Assembly (NCBI RefSeq): GCF_018343535.1
Contig: NZ_JAGYPF010000006.1
Location: forward strand, 1 to 64,000
Direction: 5' to 3'
Length of the DNA: 64,000 bases
Origin: Neobacillus rhizophilus
GTDB lineage: Bacteria; Bacillota; Bacilli; Bacillales; Cytobacillaceae
Within the stretch, counting starts at the first letter, position 1, and each line of letters opens with the position of its first letter. The notes under the pieces were generated by a model. The model had not been told where the DNA came from and did no database searches. It saw nothing but the letters and a program-made list of their open reading frames with translations. Position numbers and translations under genes: made by a program. This document shows, in pieces, positions 1 to 8,162 of the stretch.

Positions 1-14
1 AACTCTCCAATAAA
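1..14 (-). rRNA. 16S rRNA, 5' end only
   Basis: Read on the minus strand, the first bases give TTTATTGGAGAGTT, which matches the conserved start of bacterial 16S rRNA just before the TGATCCTGGCTCAG segment. The rest of the gene lies outside the window. The leader and stacked promoters directly upstream support the call. Only 14 bases are visible, so the exact mature 5' end is inferred. Confidence 0.8.
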
Positions 15-144
15 GTTGAGTTGATTAGCTCAAAAATGTTACGTTGGCTCATGTTTTCTATTTAATATAGAAGAAACATGATAATTATTGTTTGTTGACG
101 TTTTTGTTTGTTTAGTTTTCAAAGAACAATTTTATCAGAGACAG
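15..144 (-). other. rrn leader transcript region
   Basis: Between the proximal promoter and the 16S start, the minus strand carries TTGTTCTTTGAAAACTAAAC followed by an A/C-rich stretch. This is the type of sequence found in Bacillus rrn leaders and 16S-23S spacers, where it takes part in antitermination and pre-rRNA processing. Role assigned by resemblance. Confidence 0.6.
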
Positions 145-150
145 AATAAT

Positions 151-179
151 AATATATCATCTCTTTCTGAACTAGTCAA
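151..179 (-). promoter_or_regulatory. rrn promoter, proximal
   Basis: On the minus strand, TTGACT (174-179) is followed after exactly 17 bases by TATATT (151-156). This is the promoter nearest 16S; transcription would begin near 144. Confidence 0.75.
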
Positions 180-225
180 CCGCTTTTTTCAAGAGGCTAG
201 CAACTTAATTCAGCAACAGTAATTA

Positions 226-254
226 ATATTACTGTAGTGATCTTTAAATGTCAA
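226..254 (-). promoter_or_regulatory. rrn promoter, middle
   Basis: On the minus strand, a consensus TTGACA (249-254) lies 17 bases from TAATAT (226-231). It is 75 bp upstream of the proximal promoter and has the same spacing. Confidence 0.75.
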
Positions 255-306
255 CTGTTTTTTAGAGATAAAATGTTTTTCGCCATATCTCTTAGCGACA
301 AATGTT

Positions 307-335
307 ATATTACTAGATTATTTTTAACACGTCAA
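307..335 (-). promoter_or_regulatory. rrn promoter, distal
   Basis: On the minus strand, TTGACG (330-335) lies 17 bases from TAATAT (307-312). The flanks are very A/T-rich, as expected for UP elements of a strong rrn promoter. The short open frames in this region are not genes. Confidence 0.65.
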
Positions 336-522
336 TCTATTTTTTCATTTTTTTTAGATGAATCCCAAACTTTATACCTCATCCTTATTGAATTAAAAGC
401 CACGGTACATCTGAAACCATTGATATCCTTCGCCCAAGCTATAAGGGACAAATCTCCCTTTAAATAATGAAACATATAAATATAAGAAGATCTTATATTG
501 TAACGGAAAGAAGGAAAAATGA

Positions 523-984
523 ATGCCAACCGGAATGCATCAAGTTGAGGTGGATGTCCCGATCAATAAGGTTTGGAAGTTTGTTAAGGATATGGATAAT
601 TGGGCTCCTCTTATCCCCGGATATATTCAACATCGAAAATTTACGAACCGTCAATCTATTTGGGAGTTTAATAGTAACATCGGATTTATAAAGAAAAAGA
701 TGAGTCTGATGGTCACCATAAAAGAATGGATCGAACCGACAAAGATTACATTTCAGTTAAAGGGAGTAAATGAAGGACTTACTGGTGAAGGATATTTTCT
801 AGCAGAAGCGGTGGATAAAAATAAAACGAAGATCACAGGCTTTCTTGAGCTCACTGCCGGTGGCGCAACGGGACCGGTGGTTAATGCAATCTTAAAGTCT
901 CAGCTTCCTAATGTAACGAAGGATATGGTTACTGCAATCGCCACTAAATTGGAGCAGGTTAATAATAATGTATCTAGAGTTTAG
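523..984 (+). CDS. CoxG/SRPBCC-family protein
   Basis: A 153-residue protein of the SRPBCC (START/Bet v1-like) superfamily, closest in pattern to the CoxG family. The N-terminal stretch fits beta1-helix (PINKVWKFVKDMDNWAPLIPG), which in this fold begins the ligand-binding cavity. The glycine-rich ELTAGGATGPVV segment precedes the long C-terminal helix. CoxG proteins act as membrane recruiters or ligand carriers, but no cox genes are near, so the substrate is unknown. Start chosen at 523 after AGAAGGA; an overlapping frame starting at 467 is a shadow. It stands alone, divergent from the rrn operon. Confidence 0.75.
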   Translation: MPTGMHQVEVDVPINKVWKFVKDMDNWAPLIPGYIQHRKFTNRQSIWEFNSNIGFIKKKMSLMVTIKEWIEPTKITFQLKGVNEGLTGEGYFLAEAVDKNKTKITGFLELTAGGATGPVVNAILKSQLPNVTKDMVTAIATKLEQVNNNVSRV

Positions 985-1547
985 CACCAAAAAAGGGACA
1001 GTCTCCTGTTTTACGATTAATGTTAGGGAGGCTGGCCTTTTATAGCGCTACCCAAATTCCGACATAATTCCCCATTCGCTTTTTTTAAATAATCGTTTGG
1101 TTAAAATTAATAAATAGTGAACAAAAATAAGCAATTATTTATTATACGGCTAAAATTATTGTCGTTTACACAAACGTCTGATTAAATCTGTTCAAGATCT
1201 ATTCATAGCGGGGAATTGACTGCTTTTTGAGGCAAAAAAATTGCTGAATAAACAAGAAGAAAAACGAAGAATTTATATTCCAAACCGATCAAACACCCTA
1301 ACCTCAACTACCATTGTCAATCTTCGTCAGATTTCCCTTCTAGCAATCTATACAAACGTTTGTTTAAAAACTCGGTCATGCCTGTTATGAAAGCATAAAC
1401 CCTAATAAGCGATTAAAATATTTGTCTGTTATTCAAACGTTTAATTAAATACTAAAAAAACTTTGCTGCTAAAGGTTTTCGCATTATTACCACACAAAAA
1501 AATTGACGACTTTTGACGTCGAAAAAAATTAATAGGCAAATAAAAAA
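985..1547. other. Gene-free stretch with three AAACGT-type motifs
   Basis: No convincing coding frame is seen over about 560 bp. The stretch is A/T-rich. It holds three similar motifs: ACAAACGTCTGATTAAAT (1170-1187), ACAAACGTTTGTTTAAA (1352-1368) and TTCAAACGTTTAATTAAAT (1432-1450). They share CAAACGTYTG/TTTAAT and look like operator sites, but no adjacent gene explains them. Near its left end, AAGGGACAGTCTCCTGTTTT resembles the repeats dispersed elsewhere in the window. Confidence 0.4.
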
Positions 1548-1576
1548 TGAGGCAGAAGAACCGTCCCCATGCCTCA
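1548..1576 (-). repeat. GGGGACGGTTCT repeat at a stop codon
   Basis: On the minus strand the element begins TGAGGCATGGGGACGG and ends CTGCCTCA, giving a 7-bp terminal inverted repeat. Its first three bases are the TGA stop of the peptidase gene that ends at 1574. The same element, with the same upstream A-rich flank, occurs at 3126-3154. Confidence 0.75.
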
Positions 1577-2281
1577 AACTGTCATTTTCCAACTTGATAA
1601 ATTCAGCCAGTTTTCCTTTTCTTTATAATCAGGCATTATTTTTCCTACCAGGCGCCAGAAGGATCGGTCGTGGTTCAAGTGAACCATATGGCACATTTCG
1701 TGAACGACTACATAGTCAATTACTTCTCGTGGTGCCATTGCCAGTCTCCAGTTAAAGGTTAACTGCAGTTTTGAATCACAGGTTCCCCATGTGGTTTTGC
1801 TATCCGTGATCCGAATGGAACGTGGCTTTGTTTTGAAGTGGCTTTGATAGGAGGATATGCTTTTCTCCACTAAAGCCTTACATTGCTGATAATAAAATCG
1901 CTTTAAGGCTTGTTTGATTTTTTCATCATCAAGCTGTTTCACATATATATGCAGCCTTTCACCTTCAAACGATACACGGTCCTCCGTTATATTTTTATCC
2001 TGGATGATCTGTATGGGGTAGGTATTCCCTAAATAAAGGAAGCTTTCACCATGCTTATAGGCCTTTTCCTGTGGCCCGTCCAGCCTGCCCTTCATTTCCT
2101 TTAATTTTCGCTGAATGATGTCCCATTTTTCCTCTAATAACTGAAGAATTTTTTCATCAGATGTCCCTTTCGGAGCCTGGATTTCTACATTTCCATAGCT
2201 ATCAATCGTCATTCCTACAGATGTACGATTTTTGTACTTGATCTCAAAACGTATTGTCTCCCCTAAGTAGGTATGTATCAT
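1574..2281 (-). CDS. YgjP-like zinc metallopeptidase
   Basis: A 235-residue protein of the YgjP/DUF45 metallopeptidase-like family. The diagnostic zinc site is near the C-terminus: HEMCH (an HExxH motif) followed by LNHDRSFW, which supplies the third histidine. The central ITDSKTTWGTCDSK segment is typical of the family. The N-terminal half is a beta-rich domain. The protein has no signal peptide or membrane segment and is likely cytosolic; its substrate is unknown. It lies 17 bp downstream of the DUF1456 gene and is probably co-transcribed. Its stop codon is formed by the first bases of a dispersed repeat, so the original C-terminus may have been altered. Confidence 0.85.
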   Translation of the reverse strand: MIHTYLGETIRFEIKYKNRTSVGMTIDSYGNVEIQAPKGTSDEKILQLLEEKWDIIQRKLKEMKGRLDGPQEKAYKHGESFLYLGNTYPIQIIQDKNITEDRVSFEGERLHIYVKQLDDEKIKQALKRFYYQQCKALVEKSISSYQSHFKTKPRSIRITDSKTTWGTCDSKLQLTFNWRLAMAPREVIDYVVVHEMCHMVHLNHDRSFWRLVGKIMPDYKEKENWLNLSSWKMTV

Positions 2282-2298
2282 GTCATCACCTGCAAGGC

Positions 2299-2787
2299 TT
2301 ATCCTCTATATTTAATCGCCAGTCCTTTTAAGAAGTTCCTGGCGTATTTATCGCCGCATTCTTTATAATTCTTGTGCCCTTCTTTTCTTAATAAAGCGCC
2401 GAGTTCCCCTTTTGAAACCGTGATTCCTGCTTCCTCAAAAATATCCAACATATCGTCAGTAGTTAATGCTAAAGCTATTTTTACTTTTTTCAAGAGGAGA
2501 TTATTAACGTTTGCACTTTTCTTAATTGACGGTTCATATGATTCAGGCTGTCCTGGTTTTGGCTCTTGCTTTCCTCTTTTATAGACAATAAATCCATTTA
2601 AAAACGAATCGAACATACTGTTATTACATTTAAGCTGGTCTTCGCTTTCATCATCTTCCTTCGTGAGGATCTTTATTACGTCCGGAACTGTTACATCAAC
2701 ACCGCCAAGCTGAAAGATCTCAGCCATTTCTTTATTTTTTAGTTCCAGCGCATATCGCAGCCGTATTAATATATCGTTATTATCCAC
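2299..2787 (-). CDS. DUF1456 family protein (YehS-like)
   Basis: A 162-residue protein made of two related halves, each opening with an (N/V)NxxLxRLRxAL-like helix and a LGGVxVTxxxV segment, which is the DUF1456 pattern. Function is unknown. I set the start at the GTG at 2787 because TATGGAGG lies just upstream and family members begin with DNNDILxRLRYAL; the longer frame to 2838 has no ribosome binding site. It is followed after 11 bp or so by the YgjP-like peptidase, and the pair likely forms a two-gene operon. Confidence 0.82.
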   Translation of the reverse strand: MDNNDILIRLRYALELKNKEMAEIFQLGGVDVTVPDVIKILTKEDDESEDQLKCNNSMFDSFLNGFIVYKRGKQEPKPGQPESYEPSIKKSANVNNLLLKKVKIALALTTDDMLDIFEEAGITVSKGELGALLRKEGHKNYKECGDKYARNFLKGLAIKYRG

Positions 2788-3125
2788 AATTGGCCTCCAT
2801 ATAAAAAAATTAGTGCCTTTCGCATGTCCAAGCACCATTTGATTTAACTAATATTACATTATTGCCAACCGGATTTCAAAAAAACAATAGAGAAACGGGA
2901 GGGCAGTCCTCCTGCCAAGTAAGGCTTGAAAGTGACAGGGAACTAACCCTCAAAGAAAAATACTTAAAAAACATTACTGCTTAAGGATTTCACAAATAAA
3001 GGGGTCGAATTCGCAAATATAACTCGTAAAATCGCAAGTAAAAGTGCTGGATTCGCAAATAAAACCCTTAAAATCGCAAATAAAACCTGAAAACATTTAC
3101 GAAACCAGTCTAGACAAATAAAAAA
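2788..3125. repeat. Intergenic region with a 21-bp tandem repeat
   Basis: TCGCAA recurs at 3011, 3032, 3053 and 3074, exactly 21 bp apart, in units resembling TCGCAAATAAAACCCTTAAAA. Because 21 is a multiple of three, a minus-strand frame reads through as a hydrophobic heptad-like repeat. That frame has no ribosome binding site, so I treat the repeat as non-coding. Nothing else is recognised in this gap apart from the promoter side of the DUF1456 gene. Confidence 0.55.
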
Positions 3126-3154
3126 TGAGGCAGAAGAACCGTCCCCATGCCTCA
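3126..3154 (-). repeat. GGGGACGGTTCT repeat at a stop codon
   Basis: Identical in core to 1548-1576. On the minus strand its leading TGA is the stop codon of the MFS gene ending at 3152. The terminal arms TGAGGCA and TGCCTCA can form a hairpin. Confidence 0.75.
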
Positions 3155-4387
3155 TTCCTTGATCGTGATCACTCCAATCAAGCCAATTATGGAGAAGATG
3201 ACTGGTGTGATGAGACCATGGTAGTAGCCGGCACTTACACTGCCTGAAGCGGTCTGAAAGTGATCCAAGACATTTCCAAAAATACTTGGCAGCAATACGG
3301 CACTCAAGAATCCACCTGTATTCGCAAATCCGGAGGCAAGGCCAGATTCCATGATTGGAAAAGATTGACGAACAGCAGCAAACGTTAAGGCATTTGCCCC
3401 ATACGCAAGACCAATAACAAAGAAAAGCATCGTTAACAAGAAATTGGGAGGATTCCCTTTAAATAAAAGAAAGGTAGACCAACTCAAGATTAGAATAATA
3501 TGGACAACCACATAAGGGCGTTTAATCATCTCTAACCGGCTTGAAATCCAGCCGGATAAAGGAGCACCAATCAGTGCCCCAACCAGACCAATCAAAATAA
3601 GCCGGCTCGCCTCGGAACGTGTCATTCCATACATATCCATCCCATAGGGCACTGCCCATGAACCGATAAAACCTACATACGTTCCGACAATCCCAAAGTG
3701 ACATAAGAATAACGCCCATGCCTGGCGATATGAAACAATTCTTCGCAGTAAAACCAACGTTTTTTCCCGTTGGATCTCACTTTTTTCAGTTATTGTTTTA
3801 TCAGGTAAGATTTGTTTTGGCTTTTTGACGAGCACAAAATATAGGAAAATGCCACATAGACATAATAATAGGCCTGTTGAAAAAAACGCTGCCCTCCAAC
3901 CAAACAGGTCAATCCATAAGGAGAATGGGACTGTCGCCAAAAGAAAACCAAGACTCCCCGTCATTGCTGCCACACCGATTAAGCGGGTAAATTCCTTCGC
4001 ACTAAACCATTGGCTCAAGATTAACACCATATTGACCCAGATGGTCGCATCCCCCATCCCCGTCAGGATTCTGGCAAAAAACAAGACAAATTCATGGGTG
4101 CCGAGACTATAAATGATGGTACCGAGACCCGTAAGGATCGCACCGATAATGAGAAAAAAATTGGGGCCAAATCGGTCAGCCATAATCCCCATCGGAATTT
4201 GCAAACCAGTGTAAACAAAAAATTGAATGCTTGCAAGTAAACCAATCGTTGTTGCTGTTACATGAAAATCCCTCATCACTTGGTCCGTAATCAATCCCGG
4301 AGCAGTTCGCTGGCTCGACATGAATAAATAAGTAAACAGTACTGAAGCAAATACAACCCATCTAAATCGGCTATTTTGTTTGTCCAA
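3152..4387 (-). CDS. MFS transporter
   Basis: A 411-residue protein with about 12 hydrophobic segments and the MFS signature between helices 2 and 3 (PMGIMADRFGPNF, a G-x-x-x-D-R-x-G motif). The N-terminal half retains the FARILTGMGDA segment of helix 4-5. Substrate not recognisable. A hairpin at 4464-4490 separates it from the upstream hydrolase gene, so it probably has its own promoter in 4388-4460. Its stop codon lies in a dispersed repeat. Confidence 0.82.
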   Translation of the reverse strand: MDKQNSRFRWVVFASVLFTYLFMSSQRTAPGLITDQVMRDFHVTATTIGLLASIQFFVYTGLQIPMGIMADRFGPNFFLIIGAILTGLGTIIYSLGTHEFVLFFARILTGMGDATIWVNMVLILSQWFSAKEFTRLIGVAAMTGSLGFLLATVPFSLWIDLFGWRAAFFSTGLLLCLCGIFLYFVLVKKPKQILPDKTITEKSEIQREKTLVLLRRIVSYRQAWALFLCHFGIVGTYVGFIGSWAVPYGMDMYGMTRSEASRLILIGLVGALIGAPLSGWISSRLEMIKRPYVVVHIILILSWSTFLLFKGNPPNFLLTMLFFVIGLAYGANALTFAAVRQSFPIMESGLASGFANTGGFLSAVLLPSIFGNVLDHFQTASGSVSAGYYHGLITPVIFSIIGLIGVITIKE

Positions 4388-4463
4388 TGTATCTACCCTC
4401 TGTGAACTTTTACTTTATATATATGGTTTTTCTGGCGGCGGTAGAAACCAGTTTTCGAAAAAA

Positions 4464-4490
4464 AAGCGACTCCAATATTAGGAATCGCTT
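4464..4490 (-). terminator. Intrinsic terminator after the creatininase-like gene
   Basis: AAGCGACTCC and GGAATCGCTT form a 10-bp stem with one mismatch around a 7-base loop. On the minus strand the stem is followed by a run of T (complement of 4457-4465). It ends the symporter/hydrolase operon. Confidence 0.65.
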
Positions 4491-4517
4491 TTTGAAATCT
4501 CATTTATTTATTGAAAT

Positions 4518-5369
4518 TTATGCATTTCTGCCTTGCAAATGTGCCCCGTATTTTGGAAGAACGGTATCCCTCGTATATTCATCGACTTGACGAAGTGTTT
4601 CAACAATAGCCGGCATATCCAATGCTTTTACAAATTCATTAATTGCTTGTACACCAGCTTCTGCATGCTCTTCTCTTTCCTCTGGTGTTGTCAAAAGCGG
4701 TGTAGCCATATGATCGGATGGCTCATAGAAGTAAGAACCCACTGCACCGGATTGATAAGCGTACTTTCCTAATGTATTACCAGGATTCTTACTCATCCCT
4801 GCTAACATATGCTGCACATCATAAGTTACAGAATGAGATTCAGGTACATTCAATGGAACATCTTCTAATCTGCCTAGAATTTTATAAGCACCAATCGACA
4901 TATCATGGAATGCATCCATTAGATTGAACTTGGCTGCCTCAGCTGCCTTTAATACGTCCATATAAAGAGCAGGCACTTTCGTTTCATCAAAGAAATCACG
5001 AACCATCCCGCTTACAGTCAAGTAAGCTGGACCATGACTGGTGATATAAATTTGCCGTCTAAAGCCTTGGTTTAGTAGTGACTTGGCGATTTTATCTAAA
5101 TAAGCCATTCCGTCTTTTACGCTCATTTGAATCGTCCCCCGGCCGACAATCGTTCCGCCTGGGAAGAAATAAGGCAGGTTGTGCAATACAAGCCCATCTG
5201 ATTCTTCGGCCATTTTTAATGCAATCGCTTCTGCAAGAACCGTTTCAGAATCCAGCGGTAAAGCTCCATGTGTTTCTGTTACTCCAACAGGAACAAATAT
5301 GATATCATTTCTATTTAAATATTCTTCGACTTCCCCATTTGTCAGTTTTGAAAGAAATCTAGTACGCAT
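4518..5369 (-). CDS. Creatininase-family hydrolase, substrate unknown
   Basis: A 283-residue protein of the creatininase fold (metal-dependent amidohydrolases and lactone hydrolases). It keeps the first metal motif, E32-T-H34, in VGVTETHG, but the usual spacing to the aspartate ligand is one residue short (D40, with E42 in the other possible position). The second motif, NGHxEN in true creatininases, is TSHGPA here, so the usual glutamate ligand is missing. It is therefore unlikely to be the creatinine enzyme; that role fits the gene at 28294. The GPH symporter 56 bp upstream suggests a sugar- or cyclitol-derived substrate. Start at 5369 follows AGGAGAGG; the frame from 5387 would start inside that site's leader. 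Confidence 0.75.
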   Translation of the reverse strand: MRTRFLSKLTNGEVEEYLNRNDIIFVPVGVTETHGALPLDSETVLAEAIALKMAEESDGLVLHNLPYFFPGGTIVGRGTIQMSVKDGMAYLDKIAKSLLNQGFRRQIYITSHGPAYLTVSGMVRDFFDETKVPALYMDVLKAAEAAKFNLMDAFHDMSIGAYKILGRLEDVPLNVPESHSVTYDVQHMLAGMSKNPGNTLGKYAYQSGAVGSYFYEPSDHMATPLLTTPEEREEHAEAGVQAINEFVKALDMPAIVETLRQVDEYTRDTVLPKYGAHLQGRNA

Positions 5370-5425
5370 ATAAACCTCTCCTGCCATTTCATTTTATAAA
5401 GCATCACCGTATAGGGAGCACCTTA

Positions 5426-6790
5426 TTAAGACGCTCTTCTTTCTTTTAATGCTGCATACATTTCATTGGTTCTTTTCGCATTAAGGTTATAGATTAAACC
5501 CACACCAATCAATATGAGGATGAATGCAAGGACTGGCATACCGGTATACATTTTTGCTACGCCTTCGGCCACTGCCGGTGATTGAGATTTTGCTCCGGAA
5601 ACGAAACCCACCCAGCCTAAAGCGTAACTTCCGATCGCAGAACCTAATCCCATCCCTACTTTACGAGCAAAGGAATAGAGGGAGTAAAGTGTTCCTTCGT
5701 AATGTTTTCCAGTTTGCAGTTCTGCATAATCGATACAATCTGTTACAAGAGCCCAAACAACCATAACGAAGACAGCTGAGCCGATTGTAGCAAGGTTATA
5801 TAAAACCATGAACACGTATACATTTTCGATTGTAACTAATGTCAATACTAGTGATGCTGCTAAACTGAAGAATGCTGTAGCAATAACTAAATTTCTTTTA
5901 TTAAACTTTACAACGAGTTTAGGAACGATGGCGAATAACACAAGCGTAATACCAATGCTAATGAAAGAGTTAATAGCGAAAGCACTTGGCATATGATAAC
6001 GTTCTGCAAAGACAATTGGAGCTAATTGACTTACGCCATTTATCATCAGGAGTGAGCCAATTGATGCAACCATCATTCCGATTAACGGTCTATTTTTAAT
6101 CGCTACCATAAACGCATCCTTAAATTGATAGTCGGAATTTGTTCCTGGGCCATTTTCATCACGAATACGTTCTGTTGATAATTTTACAAGTCCTGTATAA
6201 GCTAAAACGGATAAAATACTGAAGACGATGGCAATTTGAAAGAATGCTTCCGGAACCACTTTTCCAGCCTTATCGTAAATAAACATTGGAACGAATGATA
6301 AAAATCCAAGGCCGACAACCATACCGCCAATAGCACGGGCACGAGATAATTTTGTGCGTTCAACAGGATCATTTGTAATAACAGATGCAAGCGAACCGTA
6401 AGGAATGGAATCGGCTGTATATGCAACACAGAAGAATAAATAAATGAATACTACCCATATATGAGTTGCTGCAGATCCCCAACTGGATACGTTTGCAAAT
6501 GCTAATAAACAGGAAGCGGCTAAAATCCATTTAGAAATATTAATATACGGCAAAAATTTATCGCCAGATTTACCTAATTTCCAACGGTCAGGAAGAGTAC
6601 CCATAACCACATTGCAAATTGCATCAAAGAATTTACCCAACAAAAACATCGTTCCCATAAAGTAAGGGCTTACACCTAATACATAAGTACAAAAAATCAA
6701 GAAAAATCCACCTATATATAAGTTAACAAAACTTCCCCCTATATCCCCTAGCGCATATCCAACCTGGTCTCTTACTCCAAACTTCTTCAT
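5426..6790 (-). CDS. GPH-family cation:sugar symporter
   Basis: A 454-residue membrane protein with about 12 hydrophobic segments. The N-terminus (GYALGDIGGSFVN) and the DxxxDxxxG-like segment near residue 55 (KFFDAICNVVMGTLPDRW) are typical of the glycoside-pentoside-hexuronide symporters (MelB/YjmB type). It is the first gene of a two-gene operon with the creatininase-fold hydrolase and is preceded by the AraC regulator gene. Two cre-like boxes lie just upstream, which suits catabolite control of carbohydrate uptake. Confidence 0.85.
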   Translation of the reverse strand: MKKFGVRDQVGYALGDIGGSFVNLYIGGFFLIFCTYVLGVSPYFMGTMFLLGKFFDAICNVVMGTLPDRWKLGKSGDKFLPYINISKWILAASCLLAFANVSSWGSAATHIWVVFIYLFFCVAYTADSIPYGSLASVITNDPVERTKLSRARAIGGMVVGLGFLSFVPMFIYDKAGKVVPEAFFQIAIVFSILSVLAYTGLVKLSTERIRDENGPGTNSDYQFKDAFMVAIKNRPLIGMMVASIGSLLMINGVSQLAPIVFAERYHMPSAFAINSFISIGITLVLFAIVPKLVVKFNKRNLVIATAFFSLAASLVLTLVTIENVYVFMVLYNLATIGSAVFVMVVWALVTDCIDYAELQTGKHYEGTLYSLYSFARKVGMGLGSAIGSYALGWVGFVSGAKSQSPAVAEGVAKMYTGMPVLAFILILIGVGLIYNLNAKRTNEMYAALKERRAS

Positions 6791-6819
6791 ATAAAGCCCC
6801 CATTTTTTCCTGTAGATTT

Positions 6820-6833
6820 TGCAAACGCTTAAT
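6820..6833. promoter_or_regulatory. cre-like box 1
   Basis: Plus-strand TGCAAACGCTTAAT; its reverse complement matches the CcpA site consensus TGWAANCGNTNWCA at 12 of 14 positions. It sits about 30 bp upstream of the symporter start. Confidence 0.4.
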
Positions 6834-6865
6834 TTATTTCTTGAAATTAAGTATATATCTGATTT

Positions 6866-6879
6866 TGAAAACGTTTTTA
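6866..6879. promoter_or_regulatory. cre-like box 2
   Basis: TGAAAACGTTTTTA matches the cre consensus except at one position. Together with the box at 6820-6833 it flanks the likely symporter promoter. Confidence 0.45.
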
Positions 6880-6979
6880 TATTATAGTTGCATCCTTTTA
6901 TAGTATAATTGCGAAATTTCTGTTTTAAAAAAAAGTCCTAGAACGCAGAAAATAAGCGCATGAAATACTCAAGCGCCCT

Positions 6980-7732
6980 TCATTTCTTTTTCTGCTTTTT
7001 AAATTCGACTGGGGTGATTCCTTCTACCTCTTTAAAAAATTTGGAGAAATACTGGGGATTGCTGAAGCCAACCATGATGGCAATTTCCGTCATCGTAAGA
7101 TTAGAGTTTAGGATGAGCTCCTTTGCTTCCTTCATTCTTCTTAGATTCCGGTAATTACTAATTGTTATGCCTTTTTCTTTTTTAAACGTCCGCATTAAAT
7201 GAGACGGATGAACATGTATTTTTCGGGCTATTTCCTCCATCGAAATGTCCTCTGCAAAGTTCATCTCAATATAGTTTTCTGCTTTCTCCACAATTGTTAA
7301 GCTGCCGCTATTTGATTTTCTAATTGTGGGGTCAGAATACTCCTTTACCATATATGAATGAATTTTATCCAGTTTAGTAATGGTTTCGGCATGCTCAATC
7401 ATTATGGCATATTTTTCTGAGATAAAGTGGCATTGCCATGGACTTAATCCGCCTTTTTCTGCTGCATAGCTATAGAGAGTATTGTGTGATAATAGAATAT
7501 TTTTATAGGATCGCATTTTATTATTTGGGACTCTGTTTAGAAGGTTAAATTGGTCATCACTTAACTTCAAAAATGGATCCTTTTCAAAGTCAGCTATCAA
7601 CTCCCGATCACCAATTTGAATTCTATAGAGCAATTTTTCCCTGAATTTATGACCGGCTTCAATGAATTCAGGTGTAAGTCCATTTCGATTAATATTTGGA
7701 TTTGGGGTATCTGGTTGCAGATGATCGTTCAT
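6980..7732 (-). CDS. AraC-family transcriptional regulator
   Basis: A 250-residue regulator with the two helix-turn-helix motifs of the AraC domain in its last 100 residues: ISMEEIARKIHVHPSHLMRTFK, then MTEIAIMVGFSNPQYFSKFFK, ending in GITPVEFK. The N-terminal 140 residues have no cupin or periplasmic-binding signature and probably form an effector or dimerisation domain. It lies upstream of and in the same direction as the symporter/hydrolase operon, with 189 bp between, and is the likely activator of that operon. Confidence 0.85.
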   Translation of the reverse strand: MNDHLQPDTPNPNINRNGLTPEFIEAGHKFREKLLYRIQIGDRELIADFEKDPFLKLSDDQFNLLNRVPNNKMRSYKNILLSHNTLYSYAAEKGGLSPWQCHFISEKYAIMIEHAETITKLDKIHSYMVKEYSDPTIRKSNSGSLTIVEKAENYIEMNFAEDISMEEIARKIHVHPSHLMRTFKKEKGITISNYRNLRRMKEAKELILNSNLTMTEIAIMVGFSNPQYFSKFFKEVEGITPVEFKKQKKK

Positions 7733-8162
7733 TCATATTCCCTGCCTTACACATTTGGCTTATCTACCCATTATATTATTTATTGCCACTATCTTGCATT
7801 TAATTAAGAGACCTCGTCTGAATCTTCCCTTCTGCAACTGTTTTTTCAATGACATCTGTGTTATTAGCCGCAAAAAGAATCTTAATTGCAGACTTTTGTC
7901 AAGGAGACCCATAAAAAAATGATGCACAAGAACCGTCCCAATGCCTCATTTATGACGAAAGTCACATAGAATTATTGACTTTGGTTACTACATTGGAATT
8001 GCCCTGTGGCCCTATAATCAAGAGTGTTAAATACAAAATGCCAGCTGGATCGTCCTCTAAGGTTATTTTTTTGTAAATTTAACAAAAACGGACTATTCAG
8101 AATGTGGCAAAAAAGGTATAATTTACCTGTTTGTAATACTTTTGTACTAGGGGGTACATATT
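7733..8162. other. Intergenic region before the RND pump gene
   Basis: It holds a dispersed GGGACGGTTCTTGTGC repeat (7920-7948, minus orientation) and a possible -10 TATAAT at 8117-8122 for the pump gene, with only a weak -35. On the minus strand, 7800-7893 can be read as about 30 codons ending in a stop, with protein-like composition and an in-frame TGA upstream. It may be the tail of a lost gene, but I do not recognise it. Confidence 0.4.

Noticed and set aside
237..529. Short frames on both strands upstream of 16S
   Set aside because: They overlap three good rrn promoters and lack ribosome binding sites.
2964..3155. 63-codon frame with hydrophobic heptad-like repeats
   Set aside because: It comes from the 21-bp tandem repeat and the dispersed repeat; no start signal and it overlaps the MFS stop.
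4518..5369. Second creatininase acting on creatinine
   Set aside because: A metal-ligand motif is replaced, and the neighbouring genes are a sugar symporter and AraC regulator; the gene at 28294 has the intact site.
7800..7893. Coding remnant before the RND pump gene
   Set aside because: About 30 protein-like codons end in a stop, but an in-frame TGA lies just upstream and no family was recognised; too short to call a pseudogene.
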